Shown here: positions 49,532 through 58,666 of the stretch, piece after piece | How positions within the stretch are numbered: the first letter of the stretch is position 1 | Layout of the letters: every line of letters starts with the position of its first letter | NCBI RefSeq assembly: GCF_023955655.1 | Contig: NZ_JAMXHT010000001.1 | Location: 620,001-684,000 of the forward strand | DNA length: 64,000 nt | Direction: 5' to 3' | From: Ralstonia soli | GTDB taxonomy: Bacteria; Pseudomonadota; Gammaproteobacteria; Burkholderiales; Burkholderiaceae | The notes under the pieces: generated by a model | The model's input: the letters and a program-made list of their open reading frames with translations, nothing else | What the model was told of the DNA's origin: nothing | Databases searched by the model: none | Program-made: the position numbers and the translations under genes

Positions 49532-50272
49532 TCAGCGGGGGCGGTCCGTGGCGGCTGGCGTGGAGTGCCCCGATTGACGATAGGCGCGCACTGCGTCGAA
49601 CAGGCTTGAGCTCGGCTCGCCGCGCAGCACGACGCGCCGGCACAGGTATTCCACCACGAACATCACGCCCACCAGCGGCAGCGACAGGGTGTTCGCGAAC
49701 GTCGACCATGTGACGATCGACGCCGTGGCAAACAACAGCGTGGAGATGGCGGCCGTGGCCAGGAAGAACAACGTCCACGCCAGCGTGACCTGCCGCGAAT
49801 AGCGTGCAATGCGCGGCGTCAGCGTGCCGTGCACGATGCGTGCGAAGTGCGTACACAGCGGCTCGCGCCCCGCCATGAGCGTGCGGCCGAATACGTAGGC
49901 CATCATCACGTTGAAGCTGGCGTGCTCAAGATACAGGCCCCAGCCAAACTGGCGCGCGAGCGGCTCGCGTGCCATCCAGAGCGTCGCGCAGACGAGCGTC
50001 CAGACCGGCACCAGCCACGCGCGTCGGCCCGAGCGGATTGCGGCCACCAGGGCGATCGCCAGCGGCGGCACCAGCGCCATCGCCAGCCCCAGGCCGTGCG
50101 CACCCGGCGTGGCCGCCGCGTAGTGCGCACCCGCCTGATATGCTACGACCGCACCGACGCCGCCCGCGCCGCGCGCGAAGCTCGTCAGTCGGCCCATGGC
50201 GGAACGGGGTGGGAGAAACGGCGCTGCATCGGTGTCATCAGGTTGGCCGGGCATTTTTTTCATCATACGCAT
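49532..50272 (-). CDS. COG4648-type membrane protein (ApeG-like)
   Basis: A 246-residue integral membrane protein with about six hydrophobic segments (for example LAMALVPPLAIALVAAI, LVPVWTLVCATLWMA, LAWTLFFLATAAISTLLFA, LSLPLVGVMFVVEYL). The pair VEYLCRRVVL and the preceding YSRQVTLAWTLFF fit the COG4648 family found in aryl polyene and xanthomonadin clusters. Its function is unknown. Several ATG codons lie between 50254 and 50284; I chose 50272. It is the first gene of the minus-strand operon, 28 bases before the AMP-ligase gene. Confidence 0.75.
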   Translation of the reverse strand: MRMMKKMPGQPDDTDAAPFLPPRSAMGRLTSFARGAGGVGAVVAYQAGAHYAAATPGAHGLGLAMALVPPLAIALVAAIRSGRRAWLVPVWTLVCATLWMAREPLARQFGWGLYLEHASFNVMMAYVFGRTLMAGREPLCTHFARIVHGTLTPRIARYSRQVTLAWTLFFLATAAISTLLFATASIVTWSTFANTLSLPLVGVMFVVEYLCRRVVLRGEPSSSLFDAVRAYRQSGHSTPAATDRPR

Positions 50273-50641
50273 GCCTTCGGCCATGGGCAGGGCACGCGTT
50301 CGGGCGCCACATTCTAGGGCCCGGCACGTGCCTCGCCGGGCGTGAGGCCGATAGGTTTGTAACCGGATGTACAACGTGCCGCCGGCGCATTGGCTGCGGG
50401 CTTGCCGATTTTCGGCACCGTGCAAGCGGTTGAATCGTTTGCGTCACTTCGTGTAAACGCGCCGATATGCGGTCTTTGTCACGGTTTCTCGCTATACGAG
50501 GTGTGACCCTTCGACTAGAATCCGCCTAGCTTAAACGACCCCCGTTCACAGGCGGGGCAGGGCAAGGCAGGGCTTCAGGCGAGGAAAACGTCGTCGTTTC
50601 TGGCCGCGTCCCGCAGTGCGCTGCCTGTGCATGCAAGACCG
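50273..50641. promoter_or_regulatory. Divergent control region of the polyene-like cluster
   Basis: These 369 bases lie between the membrane protein and ACP genes. Candidate operators are TTGTA-N8-TACAA (50357-50374) and a nested pair of inverted repeats: GTCAC/GTGAC at 50478-50507, enclosing CTCG-CTATA-CGAG (50488-50500). I could not place convincing -35/-10 boxes, and no regulator gene is adjacent. Confidence 0.45.
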
Positions 50642-50902
50642 ATGAACGATCTGGAAAAAGAGCTCGCCGCGCTGATGATCGGCGAACTGAATCTCGAAGA
50701 CATTCAACTCGACGCCCTGACCGCCGATACGCCGCTGTATGGCGAAGGGTTCGGGCTCGACTCCATCGATATCCTCGAAATTGCGCTGCTGATCTCCAAG
50801 AAGTACGGCTTCGAGCTGCGTTCGGGCGATCCGGACAACCAGAAGATCTTCGCCTCGCTGGGCGCACTGGCCGCCTACGTGGCCGTACATCGCACGCGCT
50901 AG
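50642..50902 (+). CDS. Acyl carrier protein
   Basis: An 86-residue ACP with the phosphopantetheine attachment serine in FGLDSIDILEIAL, near residue 41. Flanking helices (LEKELAALMIGELNLEDI; ISKKYGFEL) fit the four-helix fold. It is distinct from housekeeping AcpP, which reads GADSLDTVE. It diverges from the biosynthetic operon and is the only carrier in the cluster; related aryl polyene systems usually have two. A GATGAACG context sets the ATG at 50642, preceded by a GCAAGACC stretch with no strong ribosome site. Confidence 0.88.
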   Translation: MNDLEKELAALMIGELNLEDIQLDALTADTPLYGEGFGLDSIDILEIALLISKKYGFELRSGDPDNQKIFASLGALAAYVAVHRTR

Positions 50903-50962
50903 GCAGGCGCCACTGCCCGACATTCCCAGCGCTGTTTCCCCAAGTCTTGCCGGACCGACGCC

Positions 50963-51733
50963 ATGCCGATGACCGGCGCATCTTCCACGCACCTCGTCCT
51001 GATCCCCAGCTACAACCCTGGCCCCAAGGTTGACGACACCGTGCGCAGTGCGCGCGCGCAATGGAACCCGGTGTGGGTGGTGGTGGACGGCAGCACCGAC
51101 GGCAGCACCGAGCGCCTGCAGGCCCTGGCTGCGCAAGACCCCGGGTTGCGCGTGATCGTGCTGCCGCGCAATCGCGGCAAGGGCGTGGCCGTGCTGGCCG
51201 GATTGGAAGCCGCCACCGCGCAGGGCTTTACCCACGTGCTGACCATGGACGCCGACGGCCAGCACCCGGCACACCTCATTCCGGAGTTCATGGCTGCTTC
51301 GGCGGCTGCACTCGATGCGATGATCCTCGGGCAGCCGGTGTTCGACGCCAGCGCGCCGTGGCCTCGCGTGCAGGGCCGGCGCCTGTCCAACGGGTGTGCA
51401 GACCTTGAAACGCTGTGGGCCGGCATCGGCGATACGCTGTTCGGCTTCCGCGTGTACCCGATCGCGCCGCTGGCTGCGATCATGCGGCGGCACGCGTCCA
51501 TGCGCGGTTTCGATTTCGACCCGGAAGCGGCGGTACGCCTGTGCTGGGCCGGCGTGCGCCCGATCCGGCGGGATGCCCCGGTGCGCTACTTCCGCGCGCA
51601 TGAGGGCGGTGTATCGCACTTCCAGTATCTGCGCGACAACGTCCTGCTGGTCGGCATGCACCTGCGCCTGCTGGCCGGGGGCGCATTACGGCTGCCGTCG
51701 ATGATTGCGCGGCGCGTGCAGCGCGGCTGGTAG
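50963..51733 (+). CDS. Family 2 glycosyltransferase
   Basis: A 256-residue GT-A enzyme without membrane helices. It opens LVLIPSYNPGPKVDDTVRS and has VDGSTDGSTERL, PRNRGKGVAVLAG and the metal-binding DxD motif in TMDADGQHP. The C-terminal part includes FGFRVYPI and MRGFDFDPEAAVRL, as in glycosyltransferases of aryl polyene and xanthomonadin clusters. There the glycosyltransferase is often fused to an acyltransferase; here the acyltransferase is encoded separately on the other strand. It follows the ACP gene by 60 bases. Confidence 0.87.
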   Translation: MPMTGASSTHLVLIPSYNPGPKVDDTVRSARAQWNPVWVVVDGSTDGSTERLQALAAQDPGLRVIVLPRNRGKGVAVLAGLEAATAQGFTHVLTMDADGQHPAHLIPEFMAASAAALDAMILGQPVFDASAPWPRVQGRRLSNGCADLETLWAGIGDTLFGFRVYPIAPLAAIMRRHASMRGFDFDPEAAVRLCWAGVRPIRRDAPVRYFRAHEGGVSHFQYLRDNVLLVGMHLRLLAGGALRLPSMIARRVQRGW

Positions 51734-51734
51734 C

Positions 51735-51759
51735 CGGCCACTCAGGCCGTCTCCTTTTT
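51735..51759 (+). terminator. Probable intrinsic terminator after the glycosyltransferase gene
   Basis: Short stem CGGCC / GGCCG with loop ACTCA, then TCTCC and five T. The stem is only 5 bp, so strength is uncertain. Confidence 0.5.
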
Positions 51760-51793
51760 CCTGGCGACGGCATGGTCTCCTGGCGCGGAGGAC

Positions 51794-52603
51794 CTAGCGC
51801 GCGTCTTTCGGGCGACCGCCCTTGGGCCAGTCGTTCGCGCGTGCCGCAAAGTCCGGGCGCGGCTGCTGGGTGAAGAACGCGGCGACATCCACGGCTTCCT
51901 GCGCGGTGAGCGTATTGCCCTGGCCGAGCGGCATGTTGTGCTTCACGAACGCAGCGGCGGTGAACATACGCGCCATGCCTGCCCCCACATTGAACGAATC
52001 CTTGCCCCACAGCGGCGGCATGGCGTAACCGCCTTGCCCGTTGGGCACGCCCTGGCCTTCCGCGCCATGGCATGCGGCGCAGCGTTGCGCGTAGATGGCC
52101 TTGCCGTTTTCGCTGTTCGGGGTGAGCGCGGTGTCGATCTTCTCAAAGCCGCGCCCGGCCACGTTGGTGCCCACGGGCACGCCGCTCGACAGCCATTTCA
52201 TGTAGGCGAGGATGGCGTTCATGTCGTCGCCGTCGAAGGCGATCGGCTTGCCGTTCATCGAGCGCTGGAAGCAATCATTCACGCGTTCCTGCAGCGAGAT
52301 CACCTTGCCGCTGCGCGAGCGGTATTCTGGAAACGCGCCCGTCAGCCCCACCCACGGCGAGGCGTAGGCGGTCGTGCCGCCGTTCAGGTGGCAGTTCGTG
52401 CAGTTCAGGCCGTTGCCCACGTTGTGCGGCAGCTGGCGCTTGGTGTCGGTCAGGATCACCTTGCCGCGCCGGATGGCATCGCCCACCGGGCCGGCGGGGA
52501 TCGTGGCGTCATCCGGCACGGGCATCGTGACCGGTGCGGTTTGCGCGAACGCGGATGTGCTGATGGCAAGCGCCAGTACGGCGCTCAGCTTGCGCAGCGT
52601 CAT
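51794..52603 (-). CDS. TsdA-like di-heme cytochrome c (thiosulfate dehydrogenase family)
   Basis: A 269-residue periplasmic protein with a signal peptide ending AFA-Q. There are two c-heme sites, C68TNCH and C175AACH. Between them lies RVNDCFQRSMNGK with Cys111, the context of the cysteine that ligates the active-site heme in TsdA. SPWVGLTGAFPEYRSRSGK is also TsdA-like. TsdA oxidises two thiosulfate molecules to tetrathionate, or runs in reverse. Two YeeE/YedE-type genes directly upstream on the same strand support a sulfur-compound role. The 49-base gap to the upstream gene suggests one operon. Confidence 0.8.
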   Translation of the reverse strand: MTLRKLSAVLALAISTSAFAQTAPVTMPVPDDATIPAGPVGDAIRRGKVILTDTKRQLPHNVGNGLNCTNCHLNGGTTAYASPWVGLTGAFPEYRSRSGKVISLQERVNDCFQRSMNGKPIAFDGDDMNAILAYMKWLSSGVPVGTNVAGRGFEKIDTALTPNSENGKAIYAQRCAACHGAEGQGVPNGQGGYAMPPLWGKDSFNVGAGMARMFTAAAFVKHNMPLGQGNTLTAQEAVDVAAFFTQQPRPDFAARANDWPKGGRPKDAR

Positions 52604-52652
52604 GTTGTCTCCTGTGGGTTATTGATTGGTGTGGAGGCGCGATGCGGTTTGG

Positions 52653-53066
52653 CTAGCGATTGCGTTCCAGCCAGCCGAAGACGGCCATGCCCGCCAGCAT
52701 GGCCGCGACAAAGCCGATGGCCTTGGGCACGCCCGCGCCCAGCGCCACCAGTGCGGGCCCCGGGCAGAATCCCGCCAGCCCCCAGCCGATGCCGAAGACC
52801 GCGCTGCCGAGCACCAGCCGCTTGGTGATGCCCATCGCGGCCGGCCATTGAATCCACGATCCGAGCAACGAGCGGCCGCGCCGCCGGGCCATGAAGAAGG
52901 CCACCGTGCCGACGGCAATGGCCCCGGCCATCACGAACGCGAGCGACGGGTCCCAATGGCCGAACAGATCCAGAAAGCCGAGCACCTTGGCCGGATTAGC
53001 CATGCCCGACACGATGAGCCCCGCGCCAAACAGCAGGCCCGCGATGAGCGCAATCACGATCCCCAT
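52653..53066 (-). CDS. YeeE/YedE-family membrane protein, second half-transporter
   Basis: A 137-residue membrane protein with about four helices. Motifs are FGAGLIVSGMANPAKVLGFLD at the N terminus and the conserved cysteine loop GLAGFCPGPALVALGAG. Such half-size proteins (DUF6691 type) pair with another YeeE/YedE half to form a full transporter of thiosulfate or related sulfur species. The ATG at 53066 is 1 base after the stop of the first half, so the two are translationally coupled. Confidence 0.85.
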   Translation of the reverse strand: MGIVIALIAGLLFGAGLIVSGMANPAKVLGFLDLFGHWDPSLAFVMAGAIAVGTVAFFMARRRGRSLLGSWIQWPAAMGITKRLVLGSAVFGIGWGLAGFCPGPALVALGAGVPKAIGFVAAMLAGMAVFGWLERNR

Positions 53067-53067
53067 G

Positions 53068-53502
53068 TCAGCCCCCCACCACGTGACGAACCACGAACAC
53101 CGTGACGATGCCCGCAGCCATGAACGTGAGCGTCGCCACCAGCGAACGCGCCGAGCCGCGCGACAGCCCGCACACACCATGGCCGCTCGTGCAGCCGCCT
53201 GCGTAGCGTGTGCCGAGGCCGACCAGGAACCCCGCCGCCAGCACTTCGCCCCACCCGGCCGCGATGTCCGGCACGACGGGGTGCCCGAGGAGCCCGGCAA
53301 TGACCGGCGCGCCGATCAGCCCGATCAGGAAGGCAATGCGCCAATCCATATCGCCGCGCGGGCGCTGCAGCAGCCCGCCCACGATGCCGCTGATGCCGGC
53401 GATGCGGCCATTGCCCAGCACCAGCACTGCGGCCGCCAGCCCGATGATCAGGCCGCCGGCGAGGGCGGCGCCCGGCGTGAAATGTGCAAAGTCGATCGAC
53501 AT
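53068..53502 (-). CDS. YeeE/YedE-family membrane protein, first half-transporter
   Basis: A 144-residue membrane protein with about four helices. It has [20 protein letters not shown] and the signature loop [19 protein letters not shown], whose cysteines line the substrate path in this family. In YeeE (TsuA) related cysteines relay thiosulfate. It is the first gene of the three-gene operon with the second half-transporter and the TsdA-like cytochrome. An AT-rich palindrome lies 29 bases upstream of its start. Confidence 0.87.
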   Translation of the reverse strand: MSIDFAHFTPGAALAGGLIIGLAAAVLVLGNGRIAGISGIVGGLLQRPRGDMDWRIAFLIGLIGAPVIAGLLGHPVVPDIAAGWGEVLAAGFLVGLGTRYAGGCTSGHGVCGLSRGSARSLVATLTFMAAGIVTVFVVRHVVGG

Positions 53503-53530
53503 GAGGAGGGGGAAGCGTCAATTAAGCTTC

Positions 53531-53543
53531 TTATAATATATAA
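53531..53543. promoter_or_regulatory. AT-rich inverted repeat upstream of the sulfur operon
   Basis: TTATA-ATA-TATAA (13 bases) lies in a markedly AT-rich stretch (about 53520-53556) in otherwise GC-rich DNA, 29 bases before the YeeE/YedE start. It could be an operator for an ArsR-type sulfur sensor such as BigR or overlap the promoter -10 region. No regulator gene is adjacent. Confidence 0.45.
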
Positions 53544-53658
53544 ATTTGTAGATTGTTTGTCAGCCCCCTAGACAGCCCTTGGCTTAAACAGGGTCCGAAC
53601 CGATTGTCTGGGCAGCGCATCCTCGCTAGGCTGGTGTTTTGCTGTGGAGGGTCGCGCG

Positions 53659-54618
53659 ATGAGCTGGCAGAACTGGGTCGTCTCGTGGATGGTGCGAAAC
53701 CAGGTCAAGAAGCCGACCGAGCGGGAGCCCTTCGACCCCGTCGCCACGCGCCTGCATGCCGAAAAGCGCAAGATGCCCTCGCCGGTGGAGCTGCCGGCGG
53801 ACTGGCGCATCGTGGCTGCAAACCATGGCCTGACCGGTGAGTGGATCGAACCCGCCGATCCCGACTTGCACGACGATGCGCCCGTGGTGCTCTACCTGCA
53901 CGGCGGTGGCTACTTCTTCTGCAGCCCGCGCACGCATCGCCCCATCACCATCGGCCTGGCCACGCATGCGCGGGCGCGCGTGTGCGTGCCGGATTACCGC
54001 CTCGCGCCCGAGCACCCGTTTCCGGCACCGGTGGAAGATGCGCTCTTCACGTATCGCACGTTGGTGGCGCGGGGCGTGGCGCCGTCGCGCATTGTGGTGG
54101 CAGGGGATTCTGCCGGCGGCGGCCTGGCGCTGGCGCTGCTCGTGGCCCTGCGCGATGCGGGCGACCCCCTGCCGGCCGGCGCGATTCTCTATTCGCCATG
54201 GACGGACCTGGCCGCCACCGGCCAGAGCCTGATTGACAACGACGAATCGGATGTGATGTTCCGCGGTGCCTGGATGGCCCACGGCGCGGCGCTGTACCTC
54301 GGCGACTCCGGTGCGCCGACCGACCATCCGCTCGCCTCGCCGCTGTATGCCGATTTCACGGGCCTGCCCTCGCTGCACTGCTATGTGAGCACGAGCGAGG
54401 TGCTGCGCGACGACACCCTCCGAATGGCCGAGCGCGCGCGGGCCGCCGGGGTATCCGTTTCGGTAGAAATGGGCCGCCGGCTTCCGCACGTGTGGCCGAT
54501 CTTCTATCCTTTCCTTCCGGAGGCGCGCTTTGCGCTCAGGCAATCGGGCGCGCAGATCCGCGCGCTGGTTGCCGCCCAACACGAGAAACGAGAACCGGCG
54601 GAACTGACACCGGCATGA
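53659..54618 (+). CDS. Alpha/beta hydrolase, hormone-sensitive lipase family
   Basis: A 319-residue esterase. The oxyanion-hole motif is LHGGGYFF (about residue 77) and the nucleophile elbow is GDSAGGG (about residue 150). The acidic residue is likely in STSEVLRDD and the histidine in RRLPHVWP, completing the triad. DYRLAPEHPFPAPVEDA is typical of the family. No signal peptide is visible, so it is probably cytoplasmic. Members hydrolyse short or medium acyl esters. The ATG at 53659 follows a GGAGGG site. The gene diverges from the sulfur operon. Confidence 0.88.
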   Translation: MSWQNWVVSWMVRNQVKKPTEREPFDPVATRLHAEKRKMPSPVELPADWRIVAANHGLTGEWIEPADPDLHDDAPVVLYLHGGGYFFCSPRTHRPITIGLATHARARVCVPDYRLAPEHPFPAPVEDALFTYRTLVARGVAPSRIVVAGDSAGGGLALALLVALRDAGDPLPAGAILYSPWTDLAATGQSLIDNDESDVMFRGAWMAHGAALYLGDSGAPTDHPLASPLYADFTGLPSLHCYVSTSEVLRDDTLRMAERARAAGVSVSVEMGRRLPHVWPIFYPFLPEARFALRQSGAQIRALVAAQHEKREPAELTPA

Positions 54619-54681
54619 CCCCACCGGCGCCTATCGCAAGACCTGGCAGGCCGGCAGGGAGGCGAGAACGGGGAGCCCAGC

Positions 54682-55485
54682 ATGCGTCGGGTGGTGGTCT
54701 TGGGATTGATGCTGGTGGCTGTGGCGGGCGCGGGCGTGTGGACCCGGCACCATCGCGCATGGTTGGCCAAGGTGCGGTTCGAACCTGTCGAGCCCGTTGC
54801 CGCGGCAACCGGCCCGGGCGCCGTGGGCGTGCCGGTCAGCATGCCGGGCCCCAAGGCGTACTGGCTCAAGGTCTGCGACGAGAAGCTGGGCCCCATGCAG
54901 GTGACCGTGCATGCCAGCGAAACACCGCTGCGCTTTTCCAACGACCGCACGGTCGACCAGTTGACCGCCGAGGCGCCGCCCTATGACCGGGCCGCGCGGG
55001 TCCTGGGCAAGACCTACGCCACGCTTGTCGCGCAGTTTGGCGTCAGTACGCGCTACCTGGCCTTGCCCACGCAACCGCCCACGACCTGCCTGCGGCCGTC
55101 GGTCGAGGTGGAGCTGATCGTGAACGATTTTCGTGTGGCGGTGGCGCGCGAGTTTGTCCCTGGCTCCTGCGCGTACAACGCCATCCGCGAACACGAGCTG
55201 CGGCACGTGGCCGTCAATCGCGCAGTGCTGCCGCACGCCGCTGAAATGATCCGCAGGGAAATCCAACGCGCGTATGGCGGCCGGCTTTATTTTGGCGACC
55301 CGGATCGCATTGCCGACGATCTGCAGACGGCGCTGACGCGGCATTGGTTGCCGCGCGTGCAATCGTTGATCGAACTGGGGTTGCAGGCGCACGAGCAGAT
55401 CGATACGCAGCAGGAGCAGGAGCGCATGAGCCGCGTCTGCAATGGTGACGTGCAAGCCGTGCTGCAGCAGCTCATGCGCAGTTAG
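54682..55485 (+). CDS. Unknown exported protein with an HELRH motif
   Basis: I do not recognise a named family for this 267-residue protein. An N-terminal hydrophobic segment (VVVLGLMLVAVAGAGVW) is a signal peptide or membrane anchor. H171-E-L-R-H175 is an HExxH motif preceded by SCAYNAIRE and followed by a long helix, the setting of zinc metalloproteases. Possible cysteine pairs are Cys65 and the ones in TTCLRP and GSCAYN. The layout recalls DUF922-type predicted proteases but this is a weak resemblance. The neighbours (esterase, gluconokinase) do not clarify its role. Confidence 0.7.
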   Translation: MRRVVVLGLMLVAVAGAGVWTRHHRAWLAKVRFEPVEPVAAATGPGAVGVPVSMPGPKAYWLKVCDEKLGPMQVTVHASETPLRFSNDRTVDQLTAEAPPYDRAARVLGKTYATLVAQFGVSTRYLALPTQPPTTCLRPSVEVELIVNDFRVAVAREFVPGSCAYNAIREHELRHVAVNRAVLPHAAEMIRREIQRAYGGRLYFGDPDRIADDLQTALTRHWLPRVQSLIELGLQAHEQIDTQQEQERMSRVCNGDVQAVLQQLMRS

Positions 55486-55508
55486 CGCACGGGTTGCGTG
55501 CCGGGACG

Positions 55509-56018
55509 TCAGGCTGCCGGGCGGTGCGCGGCGCGTGCCTGCAGTTGCGCCACAGCCTGGTCGACGATGGCCTCGGGCGCCAGCGCAATGCTGACGACGA
55601 TGGCATCGGTCGGTTCTTCCAGCGCATCGAACTGGCTGCGCAGCAGATTGGGGTTGAAGAAGTGGTCCTTGCGGGCCGACAGGCGGCTTTGCAGCAATTC
55701 GAAATCGCCCTTCAGATAGACGAACTCGGTGTTGGCCGCGGTGCCACGCAGCACGTCGCGGTAGCGCTGCTTGAGTGCGGAGCACGCGACCACCAGCGAG
55801 CGGCCGCCGCTCGTCATCTCGTCCATGTAGGCGCGGATGGATTCGAGCCAGGGTTTGCGGTCGTCATCGCCCAGCGGAATGCCGGCATGCATCTTGGCGC
55901 GGTTGGCATCGCTGTGGAATTCGTCGCCATCACGGAAAGCGCAGCCGAGCCGCTCGGCGATCTTCTGGCCCACCGTGGATTTGCCGCAACCCGAGACACC
56001 CATCACTACTACGATCAT
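55509..56018 (-). CDS. gntK: Gluconokinase
   Basis: A 169-residue P-loop kinase that phosphorylates gluconate to 6-phosphogluconate. Walker A is GVSGCGKSTVGQ at residues 8-19. DGDEFHSDANRAKMHAGIPLGDDDRKPWL is the gluconate-binding region, and SALKQRYRDVLRG is also diagnostic. I chose the ATG at 56018 because the AGGA site lies 6 bases before it; an ATG at 56024 touches the site. No gluconate transporter or regulator is adjacent. Confidence 0.93.
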   Translation of the reverse strand: MIVVVMGVSGCGKSTVGQKIAERLGCAFRDGDEFHSDANRAKMHAGIPLGDDDRKPWLESIRAYMDEMTSGGRSLVVACSALKQRYRDVLRGTAANTEFVYLKGDFELLQSRLSARKDHFFNPNLLRSQFDALEEPTDAIVVSIALAPEAIVDQAVAQLQARAAHRPAA

Positions 56019-56261
56019 CGTCATTCCTACGTGCAGAAAAGCGCGCACCCACGCGCAGAACGTCAGGCCGGCATGTTAGCGCGTTGGCGGCGGCGGACGC
56101 CGACTTTTGCTGCTGCGGCGCAGCATTTGTTCCGCATCATTGTTCGTCTGGGAGCGGATTGCCAAAAGCGTCAAGCTGCGTCAAATTGCGGGCAAAGCAG
56201 TGGTTACAAATCGTTCAAAACAAGGCCTCAAAAGGGCCAACGTTGATTGGAGGAGACATCC

Positions 56262-57977
<1,716 letters not shown>

Positions 57978-58666
57978 GCCTGCAGTTTCGCGGCTGAAAT
58001 GCGAACCCGTTGCGCGCGGCATGTCGTTGCCATGACGATGCTTGCCGCGCGCAATGTTTGTATCTGCGCTTGGCGATGTCACGGGCTGCGCATCAAGACG
58101 CGGTTCCCGCACGTGTCTTGCCGATAGGGAGCACTCGCGAGCCACCGGCGGCCCGCTCCACGTGGGCGCGGTCACCGGCCGGCGCGCGGTGACGTGCTCA
58201 CGCACCAAGTGCATCACGGGATGCACGCTGTCAGGAATCGGCCGCTCGCGCAATGTGAGTCGGAAGGCGCCGATGTATCCATGGTGAAACCTCTCGCGAA
58301 CGGGCGTCCGCAAACACCAGCGTGATGGCGATCGGCGGGCGGCGTCTGCATCTTCGGCCGATGGTGGAACGCCGGTGGGTGCATTCGGCCCGGAACGGGT
58401 GTTACAGCACTGCAACCGAATGCCGTCAATCGCTCGGCCGAAATGACGAGGTCCTGACACGATTGTCCGCGACCTATCGCGCGGCGATTTTTTGATTCCT
58501 TGCGTTTTCAATTGCTTAGCCACGCGACGCGTGTGTGCGTGGCCGGATGGCATTGAATATGCAAACGACGCGCCCCGGGGGTGGGTGATGTTTTTCCCAC
58601 TGGCAGAGCGAGCCGGCCGTATCGGTCGCGCTTCCAACCGCCCCTCTCACCTTTATGGAGTGCGTT
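57978..58666. other. Long intergenic region upstream of the glycine-rich protein gene
   Basis: These 689 bases carry no gene I can support; short frames on both strands lack homology. It contains a strong inverted repeat at 58010-58054 and a smaller one, GTGCAT/ATGCAC, at 58209-58226. The bases just before 58667 must include the promoter of the secreted-protein cluster. A GGAG site lies 7 bases before that ATG. Confidence 0.55.
58010..58059 (+). terminator. Long GC-rich inverted repeat, probable terminator of the acyl-CoA ligase gene
   Basis: Perfect 12-bp arms TTGCGCGCGGCA (58010-58021) and TGCCGCGCGCAA (58043-58054), with an inner TCGT/ACGA pairing, followed by TGTTT. It lies 32 bases past the stop. 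The T-tract is short, so a regulatory or protein-binding role is also possible. Confidence 0.55.

Noticed and set aside
58042-58429. Small open frames on both strands between the acyl-CoA ligase and the glycine-rich gene
   Set aside because: They have no ribosome-binding site, signal peptide or recognisable domain and overlap each other.
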